From a virus: DNA of 34,412 nucleotides. The DNA is taken from positions 1 to 34,412 of IMG/VR virus record IMGVR_UViG_3300045455_000034. The stretch is one strand, 5' to 3'. The notes beneath the pieces are model-generated. The model saw nothing but the letters and a program-made list of their open reading frames with translations. It was not told the DNA's origin and did no database searches. The position numbers were made by a program, and so were the translations under genes. Below, piece by piece: positions 14,167 to 21,614 of this stretch (the first letter of the stretch is position 1; each line of letters opens with the position of its first letter).

Positions 14167-16342
14167 ATTTGATCTTGAGATATTTAGATTTAAGTGTTCC
14201 ATCGGCATAAAATAAATCTTTCCAGTTTGCTTCGTGAATCGTAGTAATTTGATGAAAACCACTTGGTGTTTTGCTCAAGCTAACCGCCACAATCATGAAC
14301 CGGTCTTCTATTTTCCCACCAGGATATAACTCGGAAACAAGCGTGATTGAATTATAACCATCTCGTCTTTGACGAATCGTCTTCTCAATAAAATTGGGCG
14401 ATTGTATCGCTTTTACAAGTCCTTCTTGATTCTTTTCGAGCCATTCCAATCGATATCTATGTTTCGGATCGGAAAGATGACTCGCGGAAAACTTATTATA
14501 AATAACCGGTTTTGGTGTAATAAATTTCTTCCCCGGTTCCATTTCTGAAAAATACTTAGAAACATCTCCCAAATCTGTAACCTGTTGATATTCCCCTGAC
14601 CGAAAATCAATCTTCGGAGCTTTTATTGACACATTTGGATGATAGCCAATTCTTTCCCGTTCATACTGCCTTCCCAACCTCGTTTGTTTCGTGAAATCCC
14701 GCATTCTGGCTTGCCACTCTCGCACCTTGCCCCACTCATACTCAGTATCAAGCTGCGCCGCCTTCAATGCCCCTTCTTGCCGTTTCCAGTAACGAATCTT
14801 TCGCTCAATTTCTCGTTGTTGCTGCGTTGCCTCATAAACGCTAATTTCCTGACCATTATAGGTAACGGTTTTGTTCACATAACTTTCAAGCTCAGCTTTT
14901 GAGTAAGCATTCTCAGAAATACCCTCGAAAAATGGATAGAAACTATGACGGCAATTATGGATTACAATGTCATTAGCAAAGTACCAGCCACCTTCTGTTT
15001 CGAGGTTATAAACATGGACAAAAGAACCTTGCGTAGATTTCCGCTCGATGAAAATGATGTTATCCAACTCTACAATTCCGGGGTATCCACTACAACTATC
15101 AAGGAGAAATACGGGTGTTCCCTGAAAGCGGGAATTGAAGCAATCCCGCAAAAAGCCATCTGGAAATATAACATCGACCTCGCCATTGGAAACGTCGCCG
15201 TGGAAGTAACCGGCAGAGGAAGGAAACCGGACTATATTCCCATTTACAGAGAGAGAATCAAATATATCTTGAATTCTGGTTTCTCCCTGGTCTATATTTG
15301 GGCTTCCACCGCTTATCCGGTCAAAGTAGGAGCGGCAGATTACATTATCTCCTTTTGTCAGCAGACCAGCCGCGATCCATCCCTTGTTGGTCAATATAGG
15401 GTGATTGGGTGTACAGGAAAGCTCCTTGCCTCCGGCAGTGTGCAGGATAATGATTTCACCGGAATATTCACGGCGATACCCGGCACATATAGCCGGACCT
15501 GACACAACCGTTTCGCCAACGACACAGTTCCAACCCATCAACCCTTCACCGCTGCCATAACCCGTTTTCTCGATAAAACTCGGATATTCAGCATGAGTGC
15601 CTGACCTGGAATAGACTTTTCCCTGCCACCCCTCGTGATTGGCCGGCCCCGTTCCAGTATTACGAGCGCCGATGTGAGCAGATACAGCAACCAGATCGAT
15701 CCCCATTTCATCAGCACGCGCTTCCTGGAGCTTTCCAACTGTTTGATTGACTCCGGTCAATACAGTTCGCCGCATGGCAACATCCAAATGGTCTTGACGA
15801 CCACTAAAATGGATCACCGGTAATCCTTTGTCAGCCACATCCTTAACTGCCTGACGAATTGCCGTATTGTAATCAAAAGCCCCACTGGTTATTTGCATAT
15901 ACGCCAGGTCAGCAGCATCAATAAAAGCATTTTGTCCGCTAATTGCCGTAGTCATGGTCAAGTTTTTCATAATGCCCTGGGTTTTATTCAATCCAGCAGC
16001 CAAAACTTGTTTCATCGCCGGGGATAAATTGAGAGGAATAGGCTGAAGGCCGGCAGCCTTATAAATTCCATCGTCAAATGTCATCGCTTTTACACCGGCT
16101 TTTTCAAACATGGCTTGTAATTCCCCACTTGTTTTGCCAGTCAAAATCGTCAGCTCAGATAAAATGTTTTCGTATAACTTGCCGCTCTCCGATAGCCGTT
16201 GCATCTGCCAGGCCGCCGTAGAACTGGCAAAATCCAACTTTCCCAACCGCCGCGCAATATCTATAATGACCGAATCAGCATACTCAGTATAAAGGGTAAT
16301 CAGGCGTTGCGGCAGCGCATCGAGCTGGTCGGAGGTGAGCAT
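14165..16342 (-). CDS. phage head morphogenesis protein (Mu gpF-like) interrupted by an intein
   Basis: 725 residues: a 534-residue minor head protein with a 191-residue intein. The N-extein (1-272) is the helical Mu-F-like region with the FSGRQDHLDVAMRRTVLTGV block and HIGARNTGTGPANHEGWQGK. The intein sits inside the family's conserved GWN/CRH motif; after splicing GWN-CRHSFYPF is restored. The C-extein ends in about 120 residues (ITPKPVIYNKFSASHLSD, IRQRRDGYNSITLVSELY, FHQITTIHEANWKDLF) resembling PBECR-type RNase domains found on phage head proteins; that part is tentative. It follows the portal with a TAATG overlap. Two exact palindromes lie within (14738, 16280). Confidence 0.85.
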   Translation of the reverse strand: MLTSDQLDALPQRLITLYTEYADSVIIDIARRLGKLDFASSTAAWQMQRLSESGKLYENILSELTILTGKTSGELQAMFEKAGVKAMTFDDGIYKAAGLQPIPLNLSPAMKQVLAAGLNKTQGIMKNLTMTTAISGQNAFIDAADLAYMQITSGAFDYNTAIRQAVKDVADKGLPVIHFSGRQDHLDVAMRRTVLTGVNQTVGKLQEARADEMGIDLVAVSAHIGARNTGTGPANHEGWQGKVYSRSGTHAEYPSFIEKTGYGSGEGLMGWNCVVGETVVSGPAICAGYRREYSGEIIILHTAGGKELSCTPNHPILTNKGWIAAGLLTKGDNVICRSYFDRISGGSPNIDQGETRIQDIFDSLSVNGNIVRFPSSAGYFHGDVSNGEVDVIFPDGFLRDCFNSRFQGTPVFLLDSCSGYPGIVELDNIIFIERKSTQGSFVHVYNLETEGGWYFANDIVIHNCRHSFYPFFEGISENAYSKAELESYVNKTVTYNGQEISVYEATQQQREIERKIRYWKRQEGALKAAQLDTEYEWGKVREWQARMRDFTKQTRLGRQYERERIGYHPNVSIKAPKIDFRSGEYQQVTDLGDVSKYFSEMEPGKKFITPKPVIYNKFSASHLSDPKHRYRLEWLEKNQEGLVKAIQSPNFIEKTIRQRRDGYNSITLVSELYPGGKIEDRFMIVAVSLSKTPSGFHQITTIHEANWKDLFYADGTLKSKYLKIK
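14954..15526 (-). mobile_element. mini-intein (191 residues) in the head protein gene
   Basis: Encoded residues 273-463 of the precursor. All splicing blocks are visible: block A begins CVVGETVVSG with Cys1; block B has SCTPNHPILTNKGWIAAGLL with the TxxH; block F is VHVYNLETEGGWYFAND; block G is VIHN followed by Cys+1, with the penultimate His and terminal Asn. Splicing should therefore work. No LAGLIDADG or HNH domain is present in the sense frame. The central part (AGYFHGDVSNGEVDVIF) belongs, from memory, to a conserved segment of phage head-gene inteins with no known splicing role. The opposite strand of this same DNA carries a nuclease-like ORF. Confidence 0.92.
15014..15502 (+). CDS. antisense-nested Vsr-like homing endonuclease candidate inside the intein
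   Basis: 162-residue ORF on the strand opposite the intein and wholly within its DNA. ATG preceded by GAGG with eight bases spacing. Residues 12-36 (DENDVIQLYNSGVSTTTIKE onward) look like a helix-turn-helix. Residues 50-96 look like a Vsr/DUF559 PD-(D/E)xK core: WKYNIDLAIGNVAVEVTG with candidate acidic residues D55 and E64, then RERIKYILNSGFSLVYIW. The tail (AADYIISF, GQYRVIGCTGKLLASG) also reads as real protein. Its codons are in exact register with the sense codons, a phase in which chance ORFs are favoured, so homology is the key test. If real, it supplies the homing activity the intein lacks. Confidence 0.65.
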   Translation: MDKRTLRRFPLDENDVIQLYNSGVSTTTIKEKYGCSLKAGIEAIPQKAIWKYNIDLAIGNVAVEVTGRGRKPDYIPIYRERIKYILNSGFSLVYIWASTAYPVKVGAADYIISFCQQTSRDPSLVGQYRVIGCTGKLLASGSVQDNDFTGIFTAIPGTYSRT

Positions 16343-17748
16343 TACACACCACGAAATAGATCGGCAACTTGAGGTTGTTCAGCCTGAATCTCTGCTATTT
16401 TTGCTTTAGCAGTTATTTCATCCTCATCCATATTACGCATTCGAAATTCGATTTTGCTCATCAACCCTTGCTGCACCAATCTCATGTCCTGTTGAAACCG
16501 GGCATCTTTGTCGATGATTACACTGTCATCAAAGGCAAAAATGGTTGAATATGACCCACGTGGCGCTAGATTGCCCAAAGTCGCCCATATATCCATTGCC
16601 CAAAGCAATTGTTCTAACGCATTCTGAAGCGTCTTCTGAGTATCAACGATCGTTGCATATGTGCGCTGGCGAGATATCTTGATTTCGGTTGCAGTCTTAT
16701 CAATCTGTTGTGGATCACTCAAAGTGCCATAAGCAAGCCCGCAAGTGTATTCGATCCGTTTTAGAATTGCATCCAGGCCGGCTAAATAATTTTGTTCTCG
16801 GATCGTAGGCGTCCATTCGTGAAACATTTCTTCATCAGAAACCTGGCCACCTTGATTTAGCGTTCGATATAAGCGCTTGTTGGGAAGAATAGGCTTGCCT
16901 TTTTCATCTTTACCAAAAGCCAGCACGTCTACATACAATGCCCGATTACCGCTTTCGAACTCCCACAATAAATCAGACCATAATCCGTCTGCTTGTTTGA
17001 TTAAGTCAATGGCACGAGCATAACAGGACACACCTAACGGGCTGGTTGGATCGATATTGTTCGCCTGTGGAAACCGGAAATAAGCAAACAACGGTTGATC
17101 GACGCCCGTAATCATTGCCTCTGGTTGAATATCTGCCCATTCCGCAACCTCACCAAGCGGAATTTGTACCCCCAAAGTATCCCGTGAGGTGCTTCTGAAT
17201 GCCATATTTCTAATTTCGCATCCGGAATCGGTCATGGCATGAGATTCCAGACGCGTATAATACCTATTACCTGCTATCTTTTGATCGACAAACACACACG
17301 CGGTGATGTTGCCATTGGAATCAAATCTCACCGGGTAAAACATATCAGCCTGAACGAAATCGACAGCGATCTGGTTGCCATCGATATATGGTTTAAGCAT
17401 CAACCCACCTTTAGCGCAACCATATTCCACCTGCTGCCGCAATTTAGGCAATACTCGTTCAAACTGGAGCGCTAAATAGTCTGCTCGGGGGCTGCCTTCG
17501 ATGGTCACATCCATTTCAATAGTAACCGCCCGCGCAATTTCACCGGCGATGGCCGCTGCCAGGCTCAAACTTTTCACATGGGTATCCAGCCAGGGCGCTT
17601 TATTTTCGTACATCGCCGACCACAATTGCAATGCCTCAGCCATAACTGACGACACTGCAACATCAACTTTTAATGCGGTTTTCACAGTTGACTGAGTAAA
17701 CATCTTTTTGATGACCTCCCGAATGAAATCTAAAATCCTCTGGAACAT
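16342..17748 (-). CDS. portal protein
   Basis: 468 residues of A118-type portal. Visible: an N-terminal helical start, VDFVQADMFYPVRFDSNGNI, FAYFRFPQANNIDPTSPLGV, then AIDLIKQADGLWSDLLWEFE and the C-terminal IEYTCGLAYGTLSDPQQIDK with TATEIKISRQRTYATI. It would form the dodecameric portal through which the terminase pumps DNA. Follows the terminase stop by two bases; AAGAGGA lies eight bases upstream of the ATG. Confidence 0.9.
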   Translation of the reverse strand: MFQRILDFIREVIKKMFTQSTVKTALKVDVAVSSVMAEALQLWSAMYENKAPWLDTHVKSLSLAAAIAGEIARAVTIEMDVTIEGSPRADYLALQFERVLPKLRQQVEYGCAKGGLMLKPYIDGNQIAVDFVQADMFYPVRFDSNGNITACVFVDQKIAGNRYYTRLESHAMTDSGCEIRNMAFRSTSRDTLGVQIPLGEVAEWADIQPEAMITGVDQPLFAYFRFPQANNIDPTSPLGVSCYARAIDLIKQADGLWSDLLWEFESGNRALYVDVLAFGKDEKGKPILPNKRLYRTLNQGGQVSDEEMFHEWTPTIREQNYLAGLDAILKRIEYTCGLAYGTLSDPQQIDKTATEIKISRQRTYATIVDTQKTLQNALEQLLWAMDIWATLGNLAPRGSYSTIFAFDDSVIIDKDARFQQDMRLVQQGLMSKIEFRMRNMDEDEITAKAKIAEIQAEQPQVADLFRGV

Positions 17749-17750
17749 GA

Positions 17751-19535
17751 TTATGATCCTCTTCGTCGCCAGATAAGATTTGTGGCGTACCTGGTTGCAT
17801 CAATGAAGTGGTTATCCCGATCTGGATATTCACTGATGAAATTGCCATCCGGATCCTGCTCCAGCTCATAGTTGATAAACTCTTCAGCAGCATACGGACA
17901 ACGCTCATGATCAATCACAATCGCAGCCAAAGATTGCAGCCACTTCATGGAATATTTAACACTCTCAGGACCTTTCTCAGCGCCGCGGCAGGTTAGGCCA
18001 TACTCACGATAATCAGCTACACTCTTTGGTTCAGCCGAATCCGAAATGATCAAGTCCGATGGTAATACATGCTTATCGCTGATCAACATATCGGCTGTTT
18101 GACGATTAGACGCCTTAAGCGCACGCAGCTCATCATAGATATACAGCGTCAACCTGGCTGCATCATAATGGCATTTCACCCATGCATACGGATCCGGATA
18201 ATAACCCCAGTCGTTACCCATTAGAACATGGTCAAACTGAGAGATTTCATCATCAGTAATTTTGCGGAATTGGACATTTTCGAAGACCAAACCACCAGTA
18301 CCATTAGCAATTCCCAGGTATTCGTGCTCGTAGGCTTTAGGATTGATCACCTTCAAATGATCAGCTTCTTCCAAGAAGACTTTACCCAACCATTCAGGAG
18401 GAACTTCCAAATAGCAGCTCTGATGCTGATACTGAGTATTCTTGGGGATTTTTACGTACTTATTTGCCCAATTCGCTGCTGTCCGTGGCGGGTTGAATGA
18501 TTTGAAAATATAGGCCAGGTCTCCGCCACGAATTACGCTTTGCTCGATCTTGCGAATTGCCTCTTCACCATGAAATTGATCGAGTTCTTCGAACCATAGG
18601 ATTCCGATATAGCCAAATGCCGGCTTTATTGATTTAATCTTCCCTGGATCATCCGCGCCTCGAAAATAGATTTTCTGGCCAGTAGGCAAGTATGTTATTT
18701 CCAACGGCGAAAGCGTGCACTTGAACTCATTATCTAACCCCAATTCGCTGATAGACCATAGAAATTGGGAATAAACACTGTCTTTGAGCGTATTGGCCAC
18801 TTGACGAGCTGCCAGCGCATGCATCTCTGGATTATTTTTCAACAAATAGAGAATAACCAGTGAGACAAATGTTGATTTTGTCGAACCTCGCCCGCCATAA
18901 AATAGATACTCAGTATGTTGATGGTCTCGGATATCCCGATACGCGTTGAGAAATTGCGGAGAAATCAAATCAGCGGGAAGAGAAAACGAAGCTGCGCCAG
19001 CAGCCAGCCGTTCTTCATCGGTGAAAATCCGCATGTGTTTTCCGAGCATCATCATCGCTGTTTGTGGATCGTGCAATCCCAAACTGACAGAATTCGTTTT
19101 TCCTGTCGATGTGGCAACTCGCTTGACCAGGTGCCCGCGCTCTTTCAACGCCCGTTCGTTGATATAAACCATACGCCCACCTTTTTCGGTCTCCACAAAG
19201 TCACTGATACTAGCTCGTCCCATTTGTGAAAGCCTGGCAAGCAATTCTGCCTCCCCCATTATCTGTTCACGCCACTTCTTATCAGCCTGATCGATGACCC
19301 ATTTATCCCAGGCTTCAGCGCGAGGCCACCAATCATCTTCGTCGGCCATTCGCCGCCAGGACCCAGGAGCATTCTTGCCTGGTATTTTTCCCTGCTGCGC
19401 CCGCACCAGTTTGTATGCACCATTCAATGTCCGTCCAGGTCCCATCAACCGGAAAATATTGAACCACGAATGCCTGACGTATGCCTCCCCATCTCGCCGA
19501 TCCCAAGGTTGACGCTCATCAATATCGCGTGACAT
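17751..19535 (-). CDS. terminase with fused small- and large-subunit regions
   Basis: 594 residues from the ATG at 19535 (a TTG nine bases up is in frame; neither has a clear SD). Residues 1-185 resemble a small subunit: GPGRTLNGAYKLV, WWPRAEAWDKWV, and the typical closing segment LHDPQTAMMMLGKHMRIF. From about residue 190 it is a PBSX-type large subunit: Walker A GGRGSTKS (about 214-221), Walker B ILWFEELDQF, coupling motif FNPPRTAANWANKY, and nuclease aspartates in GNDWGYYPDPYAW, ISDSAEPKS and DNHFIDATRYA. One chain could thus recognise, pump and cut DNA. Two exact palindromes are inside, one encoding HTEY next to Walker A. Confidence 0.88.
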   Translation of the reverse strand: MSRDIDERQPWDRRDGEAYVRHSWFNIFRLMGPGRTLNGAYKLVRAQQGKIPGKNAPGSWRRMADEDDWWPRAEAWDKWVIDQADKKWREQIMGEAELLARLSQMGRASISDFVETEKGGRMVYINERALKERGHLVKRVATSTGKTNSVSLGLHDPQTAMMMLGKHMRIFTDEERLAAGAASFSLPADLISPQFLNAYRDIRDHQHTEYLFYGGRGSTKSTFVSLVILYLLKNNPEMHALAARQVANTLKDSVYSQFLWSISELGLDNEFKCTLSPLEITYLPTGQKIYFRGADDPGKIKSIKPAFGYIGILWFEELDQFHGEEAIRKIEQSVIRGGDLAYIFKSFNPPRTAANWANKYVKIPKNTQYQHQSCYLEVPPEWLGKVFLEEADHLKVINPKAYEHEYLGIANGTGGLVFENVQFRKITDDEISQFDHVLMGNDWGYYPDPYAWVKCHYDAARLTLYIYDELRALKASNRQTADMLISDKHVLPSDLIISDSAEPKSVADYREYGLTCRGAEKGPESVKYSMKWLQSLAAIVIDHERCPYAAEEFINYELEQDPDGNFISEYPDRDNHFIDATRYATNLIWRRRGS

Positions 19536-19547
19536 GGCAATCAATCA

Positions 19548-20522
19548 TTACACAAGATGTGAAACACCATCAAAGCGCATCGCTGACCAGCCACGTTCGT
19601 GGCGTACCCATATTTCATCCCCACGAACTGTATCGCCAGCCGAAAGCATGCCTGTTACCGGATATCGTATACCTGGTCCTGACCGCACACGTAGATTGTC
19701 GGTCACAACTCGCAGCGCTGAGAATTCGCTCGTCTGCTGTGGTTGAGATGCTGCCGGAGTTGGAGTTGGCTCCGGAGCTGGGCTGATGCTCCAACGATAA
19801 TCTCGAATCACATCCCACAAATCACTGTGACGACGAGTATGTTCCCACACCCAGAAATTGCATCCCTCGCAAGTTTGTTGAGCTGTAATCATAAACTCCA
19901 AAATCTGATTTGCGGTTGGCCGCCAGCCGTGTTCCTGAAATGCCGCCCCAGTCGGGATAATCGGTCGCTGCACCAGGCTTGCCTGTCTAAACTGACGGAT
20001 TGACTCACGCAACTGTGCACCCGAATTGGTCGCTCGCATCCAGTACACCTGGGGAAGATTAAGGTCGCAATGCTCCAGGAAACGATTGAATGGAAACTCC
20101 CGATGCAAATTAGGAAAACGATAGCTCGACAATCCTATAGGCAGGTCTCTCAAACCCGCTCGCAGCCGGCGCATATAATGACCCGCTTGTCCAGGCCGAT
20201 TTTTATACTCCACTTCGGCATTTACTACAAAGCCATCCACGCCCAATTCCAAACAGCGCCGGATGGCAATATCCGCTTCACGTTCGGGGTGTTGCCCATA
20301 CACATATTGCCAGCCCCACACATGGATGCCTGCAGATTTCAACACATCAACTACTGGTTTTGTTGGGTCAATCTGCATGTATGGGAAAGAACGAACACCA
20401 TCCGCAATTTTGACCAAAACATGAGATAGCCCGGCAGATCGAGCAGTAAACGCAATTGTCTGTGCATTACCGTTCTCACTCCGGCTGATGTTCCACATGT
20501 ACATACCTTTACCCAGTATCAT
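19548..20522 (-). CDS. endolysin: TIM-barrel-like glycosidase plus SH3b domain
   Basis: 324 residues. The N-terminal about 230 residues look like a (beta/alpha)8 glycosidase: KGMYMWNISRSENG, SHVLVKIADGVRSFPYMQID, GIHVWGWQYVYGQHP, LGVDGFVVNAEVEYKNR (likely acidic catalytic region), LPQVYWMRATNS. A Pro-rich linker (SPAPEPTPTPAAS) leads to a bacterial SH3 domain (LRVRSGPGIRYPVTGMLSAG) that would bind peptidoglycan. The ATG at 20522 has GGAGG six bases upstream; another ATG sits three bases earlier. Follows two membrane-protein genes, forming a lysis cassette placed before the terminase. Confidence 0.8.
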   Translation of the reverse strand: MILGKGMYMWNISRSENGNAQTIAFTARSAGLSHVLVKIADGVRSFPYMQIDPTKPVVDVLKSAGIHVWGWQYVYGQHPEREADIAIRRCLELGVDGFVVNAEVEYKNRPGQAGHYMRRLRAGLRDLPIGLSSYRFPNLHREFPFNRFLEHCDLNLPQVYWMRATNSGAQLRESIRQFRQASLVQRPIIPTGAAFQEHGWRPTANQILEFMITAQQTCEGCNFWVWEHTRRHSDLWDVIRDYRWSISPAPEPTPTPAASQPQQTSEFSALRVVTDNLRVRSGPGIRYPVTGMLSAGDTVRGDEIWVRHERGWSAMRFDGVSHLV

Positions 20523-20886
20523 CATTTTCCTCCCAATCGCCTGGCTCCCAACATGGTTTCGCGTTCATCTCACCAATTTGCCGGATCAAAATTCCAATCC
20601 CATTCATCAAATCAAGCACACGATGCGCATACCGGGACAACTGCCGCTGCAATCGCTTAATTTCGCGGTCCTGCCTGGTTACATGCTGTTCAAGTTCCGC
20701 TAAACGCGTTTTCAGTGGTTCTAGTAACGATACGGCAGCATCAGCGATCGCATCTGCAGCATCCGCTTTATTTTTTACCCGAGTGGACAGGTATACAAGC
20801 AACCCACCAAAAATTGCGCCGACCGCCCCAATGATCATTTCGATGATTTTTTCTGACATAGATTTACCCGTAGGAGCGTATATCAT
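20509..20886 (-). CDS. small membrane-anchored coiled-coil protein of the lysis cassette
   Basis: 125 residues from the ATG at 20886 (GGAGG nine bases upstream). One transmembrane segment near the N-terminus (MIIGAVGAIFGGLLVYLS), then KNKADAADAIADAAVSL and a long coiled coil (RLAELEQHVTRQDREIKRLQ), ending in an acidic tail. Located between the holin-like gene and endolysin, so a holin accessory or spanin-like role is plausible. Overlaps both neighbours. Confidence 0.6.
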   Translation of the reverse strand: MIYAPTGKSMSEKIIEMIIGAVGAIFGGLLVYLSTRVKNKADAADAIADAAVSLLEPLKTRLAELEQHVTRQDREIKRLQRQLSRYAHRVLDLMNGIGILIRQIGEMNAKPCWEPGDWEENDDTG

Positions 20887-21226
20887 GTTCATTCACCTCC
20901 CGCTGCCTGGCCGGGAAATATGTGCCGATCAATTGGTGTATGTAACTTGCTCCCATACCAATCGATACTCCGGTAACAATCACTCCAAACGCGGTAGGTT
21001 TGACCGGTGTTTCAACCACCTGGCCGGCCAGATAGATCACATCAAATTGATAGACCCATGCGCCAGCAACTCCGGCTGCTACAGCCAAATAGACCAGCGC
21101 CCATTTATACGGCTGCAATACCGGCACATGATCAACAATCCGGCCAAACAGCGCCTCTACCAGCGTTTCAACCAGAAAGGCCAGCAGCAAAATAACGCCC
21201 AAAGTGCCCATAACTTCTCCAAACAT
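20864..21226 (-). CDS. putative holin
   Basis: 120 residues with three hydrophobic segments: GVILLLAFLVETLVEALF, WALVYLAVAAGVAGAWVY and FGVIVTGVSIGMGASYI. Size, topology and position upstream of endolysin support a holin. No specific family is recognised. ATG with GAGAGGAG upstream, immediately after the T-rich tail of the terminator at 21245-21295. Confidence 0.6.
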   Translation of the reverse strand: MFGEVMGTLGVILLLAFLVETLVEALFGRIVDHVPVLQPYKWALVYLAVAAGVAGAWVYQFDVIYLAGQVVETPVKPTAFGVIVTGVSIGMGASYIHQLIGTYFPARQREVNEHDIRSYG

Positions 21227-21244
21227 ATCGATCTCCTCTCAAAA

Positions 21245-21295
21245 GAAAATAAGAATGCCCGGCACATGCCTGAACGTCTCAAGCGTGTGCCGGGC
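21245..21295 (-). terminator. hairpin terminator upstream of the lysis genes and downstream of the CRISPR-like repeat
   Basis: Ten-base perfect stem (GCCCGGCACA at 21257-21266 with TGTGCCGGGC at 21286-21295) followed on the - strand by ATTCTTATTTTCTTTT. It would end transcripts from the zinc-ribbon gene that carry the repeat. The preceding box at 21290-21307 is nearly the same (16 of 18 bases) as the one beside the terminator at 13873-13933. Confidence 0.75.
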
Positions 21296-21330
21296 GGTCA
21301 ACTTCGGCTCTGTCACATTGTGACGACCGT

Positions 21331-21359
21331 AGAATCACCCCCACGTGTGTGGGGAAAAC
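21331..21359 (-). CRISPR. solitary type I-E-like CRISPR repeat (candidate racRNA / decoy)
   Basis: A single 29-base unit on the - strand: GTTTT, a 6-bp stem CCCCAC/GTGGGG with loop ACAC, then the 8-base tail GTGATTCT. This is the layout of type I-E repeats (Cas6e hairpin plus 8-nt handle) and closely resembles those of E. coli and Streptococcus thermophilus CRISPR4, from memory. No second repeat or spacer array is nearby. It begins on the base after the TAA of the zinc-ribbon gene and is followed by a 36-base structured linker (CGGTC/GACCG enclosing GTCAC/GTGAC) and a terminator, as expected for an RNA anti-CRISPR. Confidence 0.75.
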
Positions 21360-21602
21360 TTATTCAGTTGCACCTATTCTAGCACACCTTATTCGATAAA
21401 TCAATTCATGCAAACGATAATCGCGGCTGTCGAAGTGGAACAGCTTGCGACATACCCCACAAACACCATGCACATAAGCAACATCGCTAACACCAAGTCG
21501 CAGCCATACCCGCTGACGAACACGGATCAATTGGCCTATTTCTGAGCCACACTCACTACATCTCAAACTGGAATCCAATGCTAGCAAATTCTCATCACTC
21601 AA
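21360..21602 (-). CDS. small zinc-ribbon-like protein
   Basis: 80 residues with two Cys pairs, CSEC (near residue 15) and CGVC (near residue 48), separated by a basic strand region (IGQLIRVRQRVWLRLGV). This suggests a zinc ribbon. It starts with TTG, supported by GGAGG five bases upstream. Its stop directly abuts the CRISPR-like repeat, which would be its 3' untranslated region. Function unknown. Confidence 0.6.
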   Translation of the reverse strand: MSDENLLALDSSLRCSECGSEIGQLIRVRQRVWLRLGVSDVAYVHGVCGVCRKLFHFDSRDYRLHELIYRIRCARIGATE

Positions 21603-21614
21603 TTAGACCTCCAT

